Source: a virus
IMG/VR virus record: IMGVR_UViG_3300037189_025222
Span: 81,912 to 145,911 of that record
Direction: 5' to 3' (one strand)
Length of the DNA: 64,000 nucleotides
In this document: in pieces, positions 11,453-18,153 of the stretch
Position numbering within the stretch: position 1 is the stretch's first letter
Layout of the letters: each line of letters begins with the position of its first letter
Position numbers and translations under genes: made by a program
The notes under the pieces: generated by a model
The model's database searches: none
The model's input: only the letters and a program-made list of their open reading frames with translations
Told to the model about the DNA's origin: nothing

Positions 11453-12232
11453 ATGAGATTCTCTAATTTTCTAATTTTATCAGAATACGCCCAAGGCATG
11501 TCAGACTTGGCGACAAGATACTTACAGGGCCAAATAAAGCCTGAAGATTTTGAGGCACTTACCAGAAGCAATTATGTCCAAAGAAATATGGATCTTTGGC
11601 GAAGCAATACTCAAGGCGGTTTTAGCCCAAGATTCCAACAATGGAAAGAGTGGTACAATAACATCAAACAACAATTAATTTCTAGTATGGAAAAAATTGG
11701 TTGGATTAATGATGAAAACCCCGGCTGGTTTCAGTTTAGTTTGCCAAAACAAAATCGGGATAAAATTGACGGCAAAACTTTTAAACTCTATTATTCTGTT
11801 GATGTGAAAGATTGTGCTAATTTTGTTCAAAATCTTCCAAGTTTAGCCAATAACTTAAGTCAAGTTAATACTCAAAACCAACTTTCCTTTAAGATCCCAA
11901 GCACTTATTCAACGTTCATGACCGAAAGAGATTCTCTTGTTGTTCATTTTTATGATAAACAAGCAAATCAAGAAATTAATCAAGCTGTTATTTCTTTCTT
12001 TCAAAATGCTGGGGTTACTCCACAAGATAGAAGAAAAATTTACCAGACAACTGATCACGGTGTTGATCTTGACGGCAAGTCTGATACTCAATTAGTAGTT
12101 CAAAAATTTATGCAATTTATAGACCACAACAAACAGTATTTGTTAGACTTACAAAAAAGAGATCCTTCTAAATTTACAAAAGATTTAGACCAATTGTGGC
12201 AGCATATATCGCAAAAAGGATATCATAGGTAA
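11453..12232 (+). CDS. possible HopA1-like effector with capsid-targeting-type start, 259 aa
   Basis: The protein starts MRFSNFLILSEYAQG, one of the recurrent aromatic N-termini of this region. The body has KTFKLYYSVDVKDCANFVQN, then QLSFKIP, then TERDSLVVHFYDKQANQEIN. That order resembles the HopA1 effector domain (lysine strand, Arg-x-Asp-x-x-Val strand), though I hold this only as a possibility. If the N-terminus is a packaging tag, this would be an injected effector. No signal peptide. No clear ribosome-binding site. The gene is convergent with the 2H phosphoesterase gene. Confidence 0.5.
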   Translation: MRFSNFLILSEYAQGMSDLATRYLQGQIKPEDFEALTRSNYVQRNMDLWRSNTQGGFSPRFQQWKEWYNNIKQQLISSMEKIGWINDENPGWFQFSLPKQNRDKIDGKTFKLYYSVDVKDCANFVQNLPSLANNLSQVNTQNQLSFKIPSTYSTFMTERDSLVVHFYDKQANQEINQAVISFFQNAGVTPQDRRKIYQTTDHGVDLDGKSDTQLVVQKFMQFIDHNKQYLLDLQKRDPSKFTKDLDQLWQHISQKGYHR

Positions 12233-12259
12233 ACTTAATTTACATGAATAACTACCTTT

Positions 12260-12652
12260 CTATTTGGTATTCCCTATTGTTATATGGTATTCGCTTCTTT
12301 GAATTCCTCCATAAAATCTATCGTCACGATATTGGGGCAGACCTAGTTCCTGCCTTATATAGCCTATTTCACTGCTATAAGCATTTATCCAGAAATACAT
12401 ACCATCTGTTTGTATGATGGGTTCATATTGGTATGTTATGATTCTGCCTTCGTGCTTCCTCCAAAACTCCATTTTTGTTGGAGTTTCTTTGTTCTTTCTT
12501 ACAATTGTTATATGTGCAAGAGCTTTTTGGGGCTTTGCATAATAGTATCTTGGGATAAGACTTCTATAGTAGTCGCTTATACTTTGGTCTATGTTTGCAA
12601 CTACTTGTATATTTTCATCATATGCAACGATTGCCTTAGCTGTATACAACAT
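12260..12652 (-). CDS. 2H phosphoesterase family protein, possible anti-CBASS type, 130 aa
   Basis: Two His-x-Thr motifs, HIT at residues 47-49 and HIT at 123-125, define the 2H phosphoesterase (LigT/CPDase) superfamily, which cleaves cyclic or 2'-linked phosphodiesters. The small size, the 76-residue spacing between the histidines, an early Tyr (11) and a mid Trp (88) recall T4 Acb1 (gene 57B). Acb1 degrades cyclic nucleotide signals of CBASS immunity. That comparison is from memory. Alternatives are an RNA-end repair or 2',5'-oligo phosphodiesterase. Single minus-strand gene between plus-strand genes. Confidence 0.7.
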   Translation of the reverse strand: MLYTAKAIVAYDENIQVVANIDQSISDYYRSLIPRYYYAKPQKALAHITIVRKNKETPTKMEFWRKHEGRIITYQYEPIIQTDGMYFWINAYSSEIGYIRQELGLPQYRDDRFYGGIQRSEYHITIGNTK

Positions 12653-12710
12653 TTCTATCTTTCAAATACGTATATACAATAGCACAATAGTGCTAACAAG
12701 GAGGTTTATT

Positions 12711-13250
12711 GTGGGAGCTACAACAACAGAAGGAACTGGTCCGGGTTCTGTGGACAAAATTCTACCAACTATAAAGAATGGTAAAATCTATTTGTCTAAT
12801 ATTATAAACATAAAAAGTCTTCTTGAAGGAGTTCTCGTTCTTGAGGAATTTGAACCAAGTTTTTCACAATTGTCGGCACCTGTGGAAAATTATGTGGAAA
12901 AAGTTCAAAAAGAACAAGTGGAAAAGAAAATTCAAATTTCGCAAAGCTTTAAGCACAACATTAATGTCCACCATTCAGTTACTATAAAACCAGAAGCTGT
13001 TTTACCTTTGTCTTTAGATAAGAAGGAATCTTATAAGGTAGTTATATCCAAACAAACTAGATCAAAGAACAAAAATATGTTGAGCCATTCTAATAAAAAG
13101 CAAACCAAACAAAGAAGAAAAGTAATTTTAGAGCCTAGAAATAAAATTCAGAAAAAACAAAGAAAAAAAATAATTAGTTCTGAGGTTTTGTTAATTGGAA
13201 ATAATCAGAAGGTAATTATTTCAAAAAACAGTAGTATTTTTGATAAATAA
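12711..13250 (+). CDS. basic virion-associated protein sharing its N-terminus with the next gene, 179 aa
   Basis: GTG 12711 is the start: AAGGAGG lies eight bases upstream, and the encoded start (GATTTEGTGPGSVDKILPTI) aligns with that of the next gene (AATTTMGTGVGSVDNVYNKL), including KNGxxxxSNxxN. After about 40 residues the two diverge. This one becomes Lys/Arg- and Gln-rich (KKQTKQRRKVILEPRNKIQK) with no clear fold. A small palindrome (TAGCAC-AATA-GTGCTA, 12680-12695) precedes the ribosome-binding site. I infer a shared targeting or assembly module on two structural proteins. Confidence 0.7.
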   Translation: MGATTTEGTGPGSVDKILPTIKNGKIYLSNIINIKSLLEGVLVLEEFEPSFSQLSAPVENYVEKVQKEQVEKKIQISQSFKHNINVHHSVTIKPEAVLPLSLDKKESYKVVISKQTRSKNKNMLSHSNKKQTKQRRKVILEPRNKIQKKQRKKIISSEVLLIGNNQKVIISKNSSIFDK

Positions 13251-13288
13251 TTATGTAGGAGTTAGTCTTTAACCAAGGAGGTGTACAC

Positions 13289-13837
13289 ATGGCTGCAACT
13301 ACAACAATGGGAACCGGTGTTGGTTCTGTGGATAATGTCTATAATAAATTAAAAAATGGTGTTGTTAATTCATCAAATGTTGTTAACAATTCTTTAAAGT
13401 CTGTTGACGTTTTACGTAAGCCACTTTTGGTAACAGCTGATACTTTAACTGTCACGGAAGATTATGCAGGTAGAGTTGTTTGTTTAGATAGGGCTGCTGG
13501 CGTTACTGTTACTTTACCAGCCGCAACTGGAACTGGAAATGTTTACAAGTTTGTTGTTTCAACAACAGTAACAAGCAACAATGACGTAATCAAAGTTGCC
13601 AATGCTGTTGATTCAATGGCAGGTCGTGCATTAGCTTGTGCTGATAGCGGCAACACTGTCAATGGTTGGGAAGTTGTATCCGGTGATGATACTATCACAC
13701 TAAACGGTGGAACTAAAGGTGGATATGTTGGCGACACAATTGAAATTATTGATATCAAAGCCAATCTCTTTTTAGTTAATGCTTACCTAAATCAGACAGC
13801 CTCAGAAGCCACTCCATTCAGTGCAACTGTTTCTTGA
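13289..13837 (+). CDS. virion structural protein, beta-rich, 182 aa
   Basis: ATG 13289 follows AAGGAGG by eight bases, one of the strongest ribosome-binding sites in the AT-rich part. After the shared N-terminal segment the protein has YAGRVVCLDRAAGVTVTLPA, FVVSTTVTSNNDVIKVA and DTITLNGGTKGGYVGDTIEI, ending ATPFSATVS. This pattern is common among marine and freshwater phage virion proteins thought to decorate capsid or tail. It is all beta, with no membrane segment. A clear terminator follows, so it is likely highly expressed late. Confidence 0.75.
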   Translation: MAATTTMGTGVGSVDNVYNKLKNGVVNSSNVVNNSLKSVDVLRKPLLVTADTLTVTEDYAGRVVCLDRAAGVTVTLPAATGTGNVYKFVVSTTVTSNNDVIKVANAVDSMAGRALACADSGNTVNGWEVVSGDDTITLNGGTKGGYVGDTIEIIDIKANLFLVNAYLNQTASEATPFSATVS

Positions 13838-13862
13838 TTTTAAATAATATTTATTAAATGGT

Positions 13863-13900
13863 AGTGAGGGTAGGGTGAAAGCCTTACCCTCACTTTTTTT
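13863..13900 (+). terminator. rho-independent terminator
   Basis: AGTGAGGGTA (13863-13872) with TACCCTCACT (13885-13894), followed by a run of T. Ends the structural-protein transcript. Confidence 0.85.
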
Positions 13901-13926
13901 GTATTGATACCTCATAAATAAAGATT

Positions 13927-14238
13927 ATGAGCAATAATTCTTTTAAATCGTGGTTGAAACTATCGGAAGATGGTGGAGGTGCCGGTGGTGGTGGAGGTGC
14001 CGGTGGTGGTGCCGGTGGTGGTGGAACTAGTGGTGGTGGAACTAGTGGTGGTGGAACTAGTGGTAGTGGAACTAGTGGTGGTGGAACTAGTGGTGGTGGA
14101 ACTAGTGGTGGGCAAAATCCTCCCATGGGCAGTGGAACTGGCAAAGATAATATCGCCAAAGTTCCTACACGTTGGGGATGTTGTGGAATTTGGCCATATT
14201 GGAAAAAGAAAAGAAGAAAAAAGAAAAAAAGTGGATAA
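13927..14238 (+). CDS. glycine-rich repeat protein with capsid-targeting-type start, 103 aa
   Basis: The product begins MSNNSFKSWLKLSED, a recurrent N-terminus here. It then runs through Gly/Ala repeats and about six GGGTS-type pentapeptides (DNA unit GGTGGTGGAACTAGT). It ends with an amphipathic Cys/Trp segment (RWGCCGIWPYWKKK) and a Lys/Arg cluster. The gene overlaps the start of mscL by eight bases, suggesting coupled translation. A flexible spacer between a targeting segment and a basic, membrane-active tail is one reading. No family recognised. Confidence 0.65.
   Translation: MSNNSFKSWLKLSEDGGGAGGGGGAGGGAGGGGTSGGGTSGGGTSGSGTSGGGTSGGGTSGGQNPPMGSGTGKDNIAKVPTRWGCCGIWPYWKKKRRKKKKSG
13981..14111. 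repeat. 15-bp coding repeat (GGGTS pentapeptides)
   Basis: Tandem GGTGGTGGAACTAGT units, with shorter GGTGCCGGT units at the left end, inside the glycine-rich gene. Slippage-prone. Confidence 0.85.
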
Positions 14239-14707
14239 TAAAGAGCTACTGCCTTCCATTCCTGATGATCAAAAAAAGAAGGTATTCTCGTTAATAGAGG
14301 AATTTAAGAATTTTGCTTTTAAGGGCAACGTTGTTGATCTAGCTGTGGGTATGGTTATTGGGAGTTCTTTTAGTAATATAGTAAACAGTTTAGTCAACAA
14401 CCTAATTACTCCGATAATAGGTATAGTTTTACCGGGTGATGTTGGACTTAAAGATTGGCAAATAGTTGTTGGCGAAAAACGAATACCTTTTGGTGCATTC
14501 TTTAATGATGTATTTGGATTCTTACTCACTGCGACTATTTTGTTCTTATTCTTGAAGAAGTTTTTAGTTTGGTTGTTGAAGTCTAGAAGAGAGGTGGACT
14601 TGAACAAACCTCCTCTAACTAAAGACCAAGAACTATTGCGTCAAAACAACGAAGTACTTAACCAAATAAAAGACATTTTATTGAGAAGTCAAAGTACCGG
14701 ACTATAG
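14231..14707 (+). CDS. mscL: large-conductance mechanosensitive channel MscL, 158 aa
   Basis: The sequence matches MscL through its length: EEFKNFAFKGNVVDLAVG (residues 23-40, N-terminal helix and first transmembrane gate region), then MVIGSSFSNIVNSLVNNLIT and PIIG. A periplasmic loop follows, then FGAFFNDVFGFLLTATILFL (second transmembrane helix) and a C-terminal bundle helix (LTKDQELLRQNNEVLNQIKD). Family length is about 130-150, so this is complete with about 12 extra N-terminal residues. GTG 14231 overlaps the previous gene by eight bases and is the only sensible start. MscL opens a large pore under membrane tension. In a phage it could aid lysis, genome entry or osmotic survival. Confidence 0.92.
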   Translation: MDNKELLPSIPDDQKKKVFSLIEEFKNFAFKGNVVDLAVGMVIGSSFSNIVNSLVNNLITPIIGIVLPGDVGLKDWQIVVGEKRIPFGAFFNDVFGFLLTATILFLFLKKFLVWLLKSRREVDLNKPPLTKDQELLRQNNEVLNQIKDILLRSQSTGL

Positions 14708-15588
14708 ACTGCGGCGTGTTTGACAGCATAGTTAATTACATCTTTTTTAATTTGTCTGATTCTTTCTTTGGATACATCAAAGATTTTGCCAACATCTTGT
14801 AGAGTCATGCCCTCTTCTTGGTCTATTCCAAAGTAATACTTCAAAATAGTAATTTTGGCATCGGCATTTTTCATATTGCTCCTAATAATTTCAAATACTC
14901 TTTCAACAACTTCCCTGTTATGTTTATTTTTTAATTCCACAACAGCAAAATCTTCTTTTTGTTGTTGTAAGGTTTCTGGTTCTTCTATTCCTGTGAATCG
15001 TTCTTCTAGCTTCCTATAGTTTGAGTAATCTCTATGGAGGTTTCTCTTAAGAACATTTACATAATAGGTGGAAAATTTAAAGTTGAGTCTATAATCGAAG
15101 TATTCGATAGACTTTAACATATGCATGTATGCGTTTGAAAAGAATTCGTCTCTTTGTGGTCCATCTTGTTCAGCAAATTTACTTACTTGCTTGACGATTA
15201 ATCTCATATTGGATTTAAGTAGAATGTTTCTTACTTCTTGTAGTTTGTTAATGGTATCCTCTATTTCTAAGAGGCTTTTCTCTCTAAGTCTTTCCAACTT
15301 CACGGGGGGAGATTGCTTAGGAGATTTGTTGTCTTTTGGTTTCTCAAATCCTGTGGTTAGTTTTTTAAGTCTATATTTCAAGTAATTGTATTTGCGAAAA
15401 AGGTGGTATTCTTGTTCTTTCTTCAACAGGGGAGAACAGTTTAGAATGTTGTTATGATCGACTTTGTCATAGCAAAGATTAACATCTGCCAATAATGGCT
15501 TTCTGTTGTTGCCCTCAAAAGATTTCTCGAAGAAAAATCTATCAGGAATGCATGAAATAATCTTTTCAAGTCTTTCATTCTTGGTCAT
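14689..15588 (-). CDS. sigma-70 family RNA polymerase sigma factor, 299 aa
   Basis: Start placed at the inner ATG (MTKNERL), which has GGAG six bases upstream. LLKKEQEYHLFRKYNYLKYR looks like region 1.2. SNMRLIVKQVSKF, then DEFFSNAYMHMLKSIEYFDY, then FKFSTYYVNVLKRNLHRDYS are regions 2.1-2.4 (core binding and -10 recognition). TLQDVGKIFDVSKERIRQIK is the region 4.2 helix-turn-helix for -35 recognition. It is larger than T4 gp55 and carries both regions 2 and 4, so it resembles a full primary-type factor. It probably redirects host RNA polymerase to a class of phage promoters. It overlaps the end of mscL convergently. Confidence 0.88.
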   Translation of the reverse strand: MTKNERLEKIISCIPDRFFFEKSFEGNNRKPLLADVNLCYDKVDHNNILNCSPLLKKEQEYHLFRKYNYLKYRLKKLTTGFEKPKDNKSPKQSPPVKLERLREKSLLEIEDTINKLQEVRNILLKSNMRLIVKQVSKFAEQDGPQRDEFFSNAYMHMLKSIEYFDYRLNFKFSTYYVNVLKRNLHRDYSNYRKLEERFTGIEEPETLQQQKEDFAVVELKNKHNREVVERVFEIIRSNMKNADAKITILKYYFGIDQEEGMTLQDVGKIFDVSKERIRQIKKDVINYAVKHAAVYSPVL

Positions 15589-15626
15589 GCTTATCTCCAT
15601 CCTTGGTTTAAAGAAAGGGGATTTTG

Positions 15627-15654
15627 ATTATAGCATGGAATTTTTGCTTGACAA
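15627..15654 (-). promoter_or_regulatory. sigma-70-like promoter of the sigma-factor gene
   Basis: On the minus strand, TTGTCA (15654-15649), a 16-base spacer, then TATAAT (15632-15627), about 40 bases before the start. A perfect -10 suggests transcription by the host enzyme. Confidence 0.6.
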
Positions 15655-15676
15655 GTTTGAGTTTCTTTAAATTAGA

Positions 15677-16450
15677 CTAAATTATAATTTTGCTTTTGCC
15701 ATTTAGATACTTGCCATATAATTTTTGTGCTTCAAGGAATACTAATTTTTCTTGATGTGGCAGCCATTCAACCATTTTGTTTTCCATGATAATATCGTCT
15801 AACCTATAATGAAAATTTTCACACAACTCAAAAATGTAATCTTTTTTTCCCATGTAAAAGTTATCTATGCCAAGGCAGTTAGTATTTGAGGTGAAAAGTA
15901 TGTTCTGATTTTTGTAGCTTTTAGTAAAGTTTAGTAGATTATTGGCTTGAAATTGTTCTTCTTTTACGTCATTGTTTTGATAAACATTAAATATATCAAA
16001 TCTTGTATTGACAACAGCTTTGTATCTTATTTTTGATTTTTGAGCTTTGTTGACTGCATGAAATATTCCGTACCACATTTTCTTCCAAGCAATCACTGGG
16101 CACCTACTTGCATAGTAGCGTTTAACAGGAGCAGGAAGAAAATTTGTGAGTTTTTCTCCTAAGTTTCCATGGATTTCTCCATTTATTTGTATTTCACTAT
16201 CATCTTCTATTGTTAGATCTTTTATATTTTTTAAATTTCTATCAAAGTAAGACATGATTAGTTCTTCTTTGATTTCATAAGTTGGAGATTGCAAGATTCT
16301 CCAACTTGATTCTGCTTCGTTTTTATTCCAAGTATGGATGAATATATCTAAATCAAAATTTTGTGATAGTTCGAATATAAAATCACTAAATTCTGTGTTT
16401 TTGGTCACTTCTCTTTCGTGTCCACGTATTAGAATAGCGATTTTTTCCAT
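15677..16450 (-). CDS. glycosyltransferase-like protein, 257 aa
   Basis: The N-terminus IAILIRGHERE, followed by DLDIFIHTWNKNEA, and later YKAVVNTRFDIF and TNCLGIDNFYMGKKD, fit a family of phage and bacterial glycosyltransferase-like proteins that start with a Rossmann strand and a His-Thr-Trp motif. The Arg-x-Asp-Ile motif would take the place of a DxD. It starts three bases after the end of the DDAH-like gene and is probably co-transcribed with it. Acceptor unknown. Confidence 0.55.
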   Translation of the reverse strand: MEKIAILIRGHEREVTKNTEFSDFIFELSQNFDLDIFIHTWNKNEAESSWRILQSPTYEIKEELIMSYFDRNLKNIKDLTIEDDSEIQINGEIHGNLGEKLTNFLPAPVKRYYASRCPVIAWKKMWYGIFHAVNKAQKSKIRYKAVVNTRFDIFNVYQNNDVKEEQFQANNLLNFTKSYKNQNILFTSNTNCLGIDNFYMGKKDYIFELCENFHYRLDDIIMENKMVEWLPHQEKLVFLEAQKLYGKYLNGKSKIII

Positions 16451-16453
16451 AGT

Positions 16454-17248
16454 TTAGATTACCATAGTAAGGCATTTACAAGCTCCACCGGCCTTTATAA
16501 ATTCACTCATATTTGTTTCGTGAACTTTGTAGCCTCTGCTCTCTAGCAATTCCTTGGTACTACTGCATCCTGCCGGTATAACAATATTGTTTTCAATAAG
16601 AACTGCATTACAGGCAAACTTTAATGCATCTTCTTGTGCGACTTCTAGCAATTCAAACTTACTTCTTAAGAAAGAAATTTTGTCATCATCAAAAGCCTTT
16701 GGATATATCAAAATTTGCTTGTTATTTAAAGGACAGAAGCATGTATCTAAATGATAAAAATAAGGATCTACAAGATTGAGCCTTATACACTTAACGTGGT
16801 AGTCTAACAAAGATTGCCAAATTTCATGGTCATATGCTTCTTCGTCACTTCTGAAGCCGTAACCCATAAAGATGTACCGATCTTTTATCAGACAATCTCC
16901 AGCTCCTTCAAACCTTAAATTTTCAGGAAGCTCAAAAGTTTTACAATTATTGCTCAAGAACCAATTTTTGTAAAGTTGCTTTTCTGGGATTCTTTCTTTA
17001 TATTTAAAATTTGAAAGTAAAATGTTGTTTTCAATTAATATTCCTGCATTGGCTGTAAAGACTATGTCTGGAAGCTTGTCGGCAGGGGGCATTCTAAGGA
17101 CATTAACGTTCAAAGATTCTAGGATTGAAATTAAGTTTTGCCATTGTTGATTGGCTAGTTCTTGGTTTACCTTTTTTTCTAGGCTCATCCAAGGGTTAAT
17201 TTCATAGTCAATTTGATAAAAAGATGGATCACAAGTAAGTATATTCAT
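16454..17248 (-). CDS. dimethylargininase/amidinotransferase-like enzyme, 264 aa
   Basis: The pentein signatures are in order: PDIVFTANAG (residues 60-69), FEGAGDCL (113-120), HLDTCFCPL (catalytic His166), CNAV (213-216) and GGACKCLTM near the C-terminus, where Cys259 (or 257) is the likely nucleophile. This is the DDAH/arginine amidinotransferase/deiminase superfamily, which acts on guanidinium groups through a thiouronium intermediate. Length fits DDAH (about 255-285). The substrate could be arginine or a methylated arginine. A phage could use it to drain arginine or modify a guanidino compound; this is inference. Confidence 0.8.
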   Translation of the reverse strand: MNILTCDPSFYQIDYEINPWMSLEKKVNQELANQQWQNLISILESLNVNVLRMPPADKLPDIVFTANAGILIENNILLSNFKYKERIPEKQLYKNWFLSNNCKTFELPENLRFEGAGDCLIKDRYIFMGYGFRSDEEAYDHEIWQSLLDYHVKCIRLNLVDPYFYHLDTCFCPLNNKQILIYPKAFDDDKISFLRSKFELLEVAQEDALKFACNAVLIENNIVIPAGCSSTKELLESRGYKVHETNMSEFIKAGGACKCLTMVI

Positions 17249-17262
17249 TGATAATATTATAG

Positions 17263-17532
17263 TTATGAATTAGGTAATTTTATTACTTTCACAACAAGAT
17301 CTCCACTACCTTTTATAATACGATGCCACTCATTCGCTTTTATCTTGATTTCTTGGTTTATAGGGATGGGCAGTTCATTTTCTCTCTGAAAAAGCCAATC
17401 ATTTGTACCTATGGGAAATACAATTCTATCTTCTAGGTCTTTATGCCACTTTAGTTCACTAGAATCTAAATCCTTGGAAAAAGTTCTAATAAAAATATTT
17501 TCTAATTTTTTTTCTGAAAATGGAAGTTCCAT
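17263..17532 (-). CDS. small cupin-like protein, 89 aa
   Basis: The start at the inner ATG (MELPFSEKKLEN) has AAGGA eight bases upstream. The product has EDRIVFPIGTNDWLFQREN, then LPIPINQEIKIKANEWHRI, then GSGDLVVKVIKL, a small beta-barrel pattern seen in T4-like phage hypothetical proteins resembling cupins. The single His gives no convincing metal site. It starts divergently, 13 bases from the plus-strand gene at 17546, and lies upstream of the DDAH-like gene, so the three minus-strand genes may form an operon. Confidence 0.6.
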   Translation of the reverse strand: MELPFSEKKLENIFIRTFSKDLDSSELKWHKDLEDRIVFPIGTNDWLFQRENELPIPINQEIKIKANEWHRIIKGSGDLVVKVIKLPNS

Positions 17533-17545
17533 AATACATATCCTT

Positions 17546-18151
17546 ATGAGTTTTAAAGAGTATATATCCAGCAAAAAAGTACAACCTATGGAATTATTAG
17601 AATCCATAGAAATTAGTGATAATTTGAAGTATCACTTAGAGAATAATATTTCCTTATGTGAAAATGTATTCAGAGTTTATAGTGAAGCATATTTTAGTTT
17701 GATAAGAGAGGTCAGAGAACTTTATAATAAGGATATGATAGCTATTAACGATGAAGATGCAGAGTTGCTAGAAACTGACTTGGGTGAATTTATAGAATTA
17801 AATGGAGAGGTCATTTATTTTGATGCACCAATGTTAGAAGAGAGTGAAATAAATGAAGCTGAGGTGGCGGGTAAAAAAGTAAAACTTAATAAACCAACTA
17901 GAACTCCTGGTGGGCCAAAGAAATTCAAAGTACACGTAAAAACTTCTAGTGGTAGGATTAAAACTGTGCGGTTTGGAGACTCAAAAGCTTCAGGACTAAC
18001 AATTAAAAACTCAAATCCCGCAAGAGCAAGAAGCTTTAGAGCAAGACATAAATGTAGTGAAAAGAAAGATAGAACGACACCGGGCTATTGGTCTTGCAAT
18101 GTGGGCAGGTATGCCAAGGCTCTTGGATTATCTTCGTCTAGACCTTGGTAA
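17546..18151 (+). CDS. prohead-core-like protein with capsid-targeting-type start, 201 aa
   Basis: ATG 17546 gives the start MSFKEYISSKKVQ. The upstream ribosome-binding site is weak, but this N-terminus recurs on other proteins here. The middle is acidic (DEDAELLETDLGEFIEL). The C-terminal part is GGPKKFKVHVKTSSGRIKTV followed by ARSFRARHKCSEKKDRTTPG and YWSCNVGRYAKALGL. That domain (DUF5872-type, His-Lys-Cys then Tyr-Trp-Ser-Cys) occurs in T4-like marine phages near head genes and is often called a prohead core or scaffold protein. The single Cys pair and conserved basic strand may bind nucleic acid. Role in head assembly is inferred. Confidence 0.7.
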   Translation: MSFKEYISSKKVQPMELLESIEISDNLKYHLENNISLCENVFRVYSEAYFSLIREVRELYNKDMIAINDEDAELLETDLGEFIELNGEVIYFDAPMLEESEINEAEVAGKKVKLNKPTRTPGGPKKFKVHVKTSSGRIKTVRFGDSKASGLTIKNSNPARARSFRARHKCSEKKDRTTPGYWSCNVGRYAKALGLSSSRPW

Positions 18152-18153
18152 TT

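Noticed and set aside
12591-12710. Upstream extension of the basic virion-associated gene
   Set aside because: The strong AAGGAGG site and the alignment with the next gene's start place the real start at GTG 12711.
13970-14230. Val/Glu-rich N-terminal extension of MscL
   Set aside because: It is the shifted reading of the GGGTS repeat; the MscL family starts shortly after GTG 14231.
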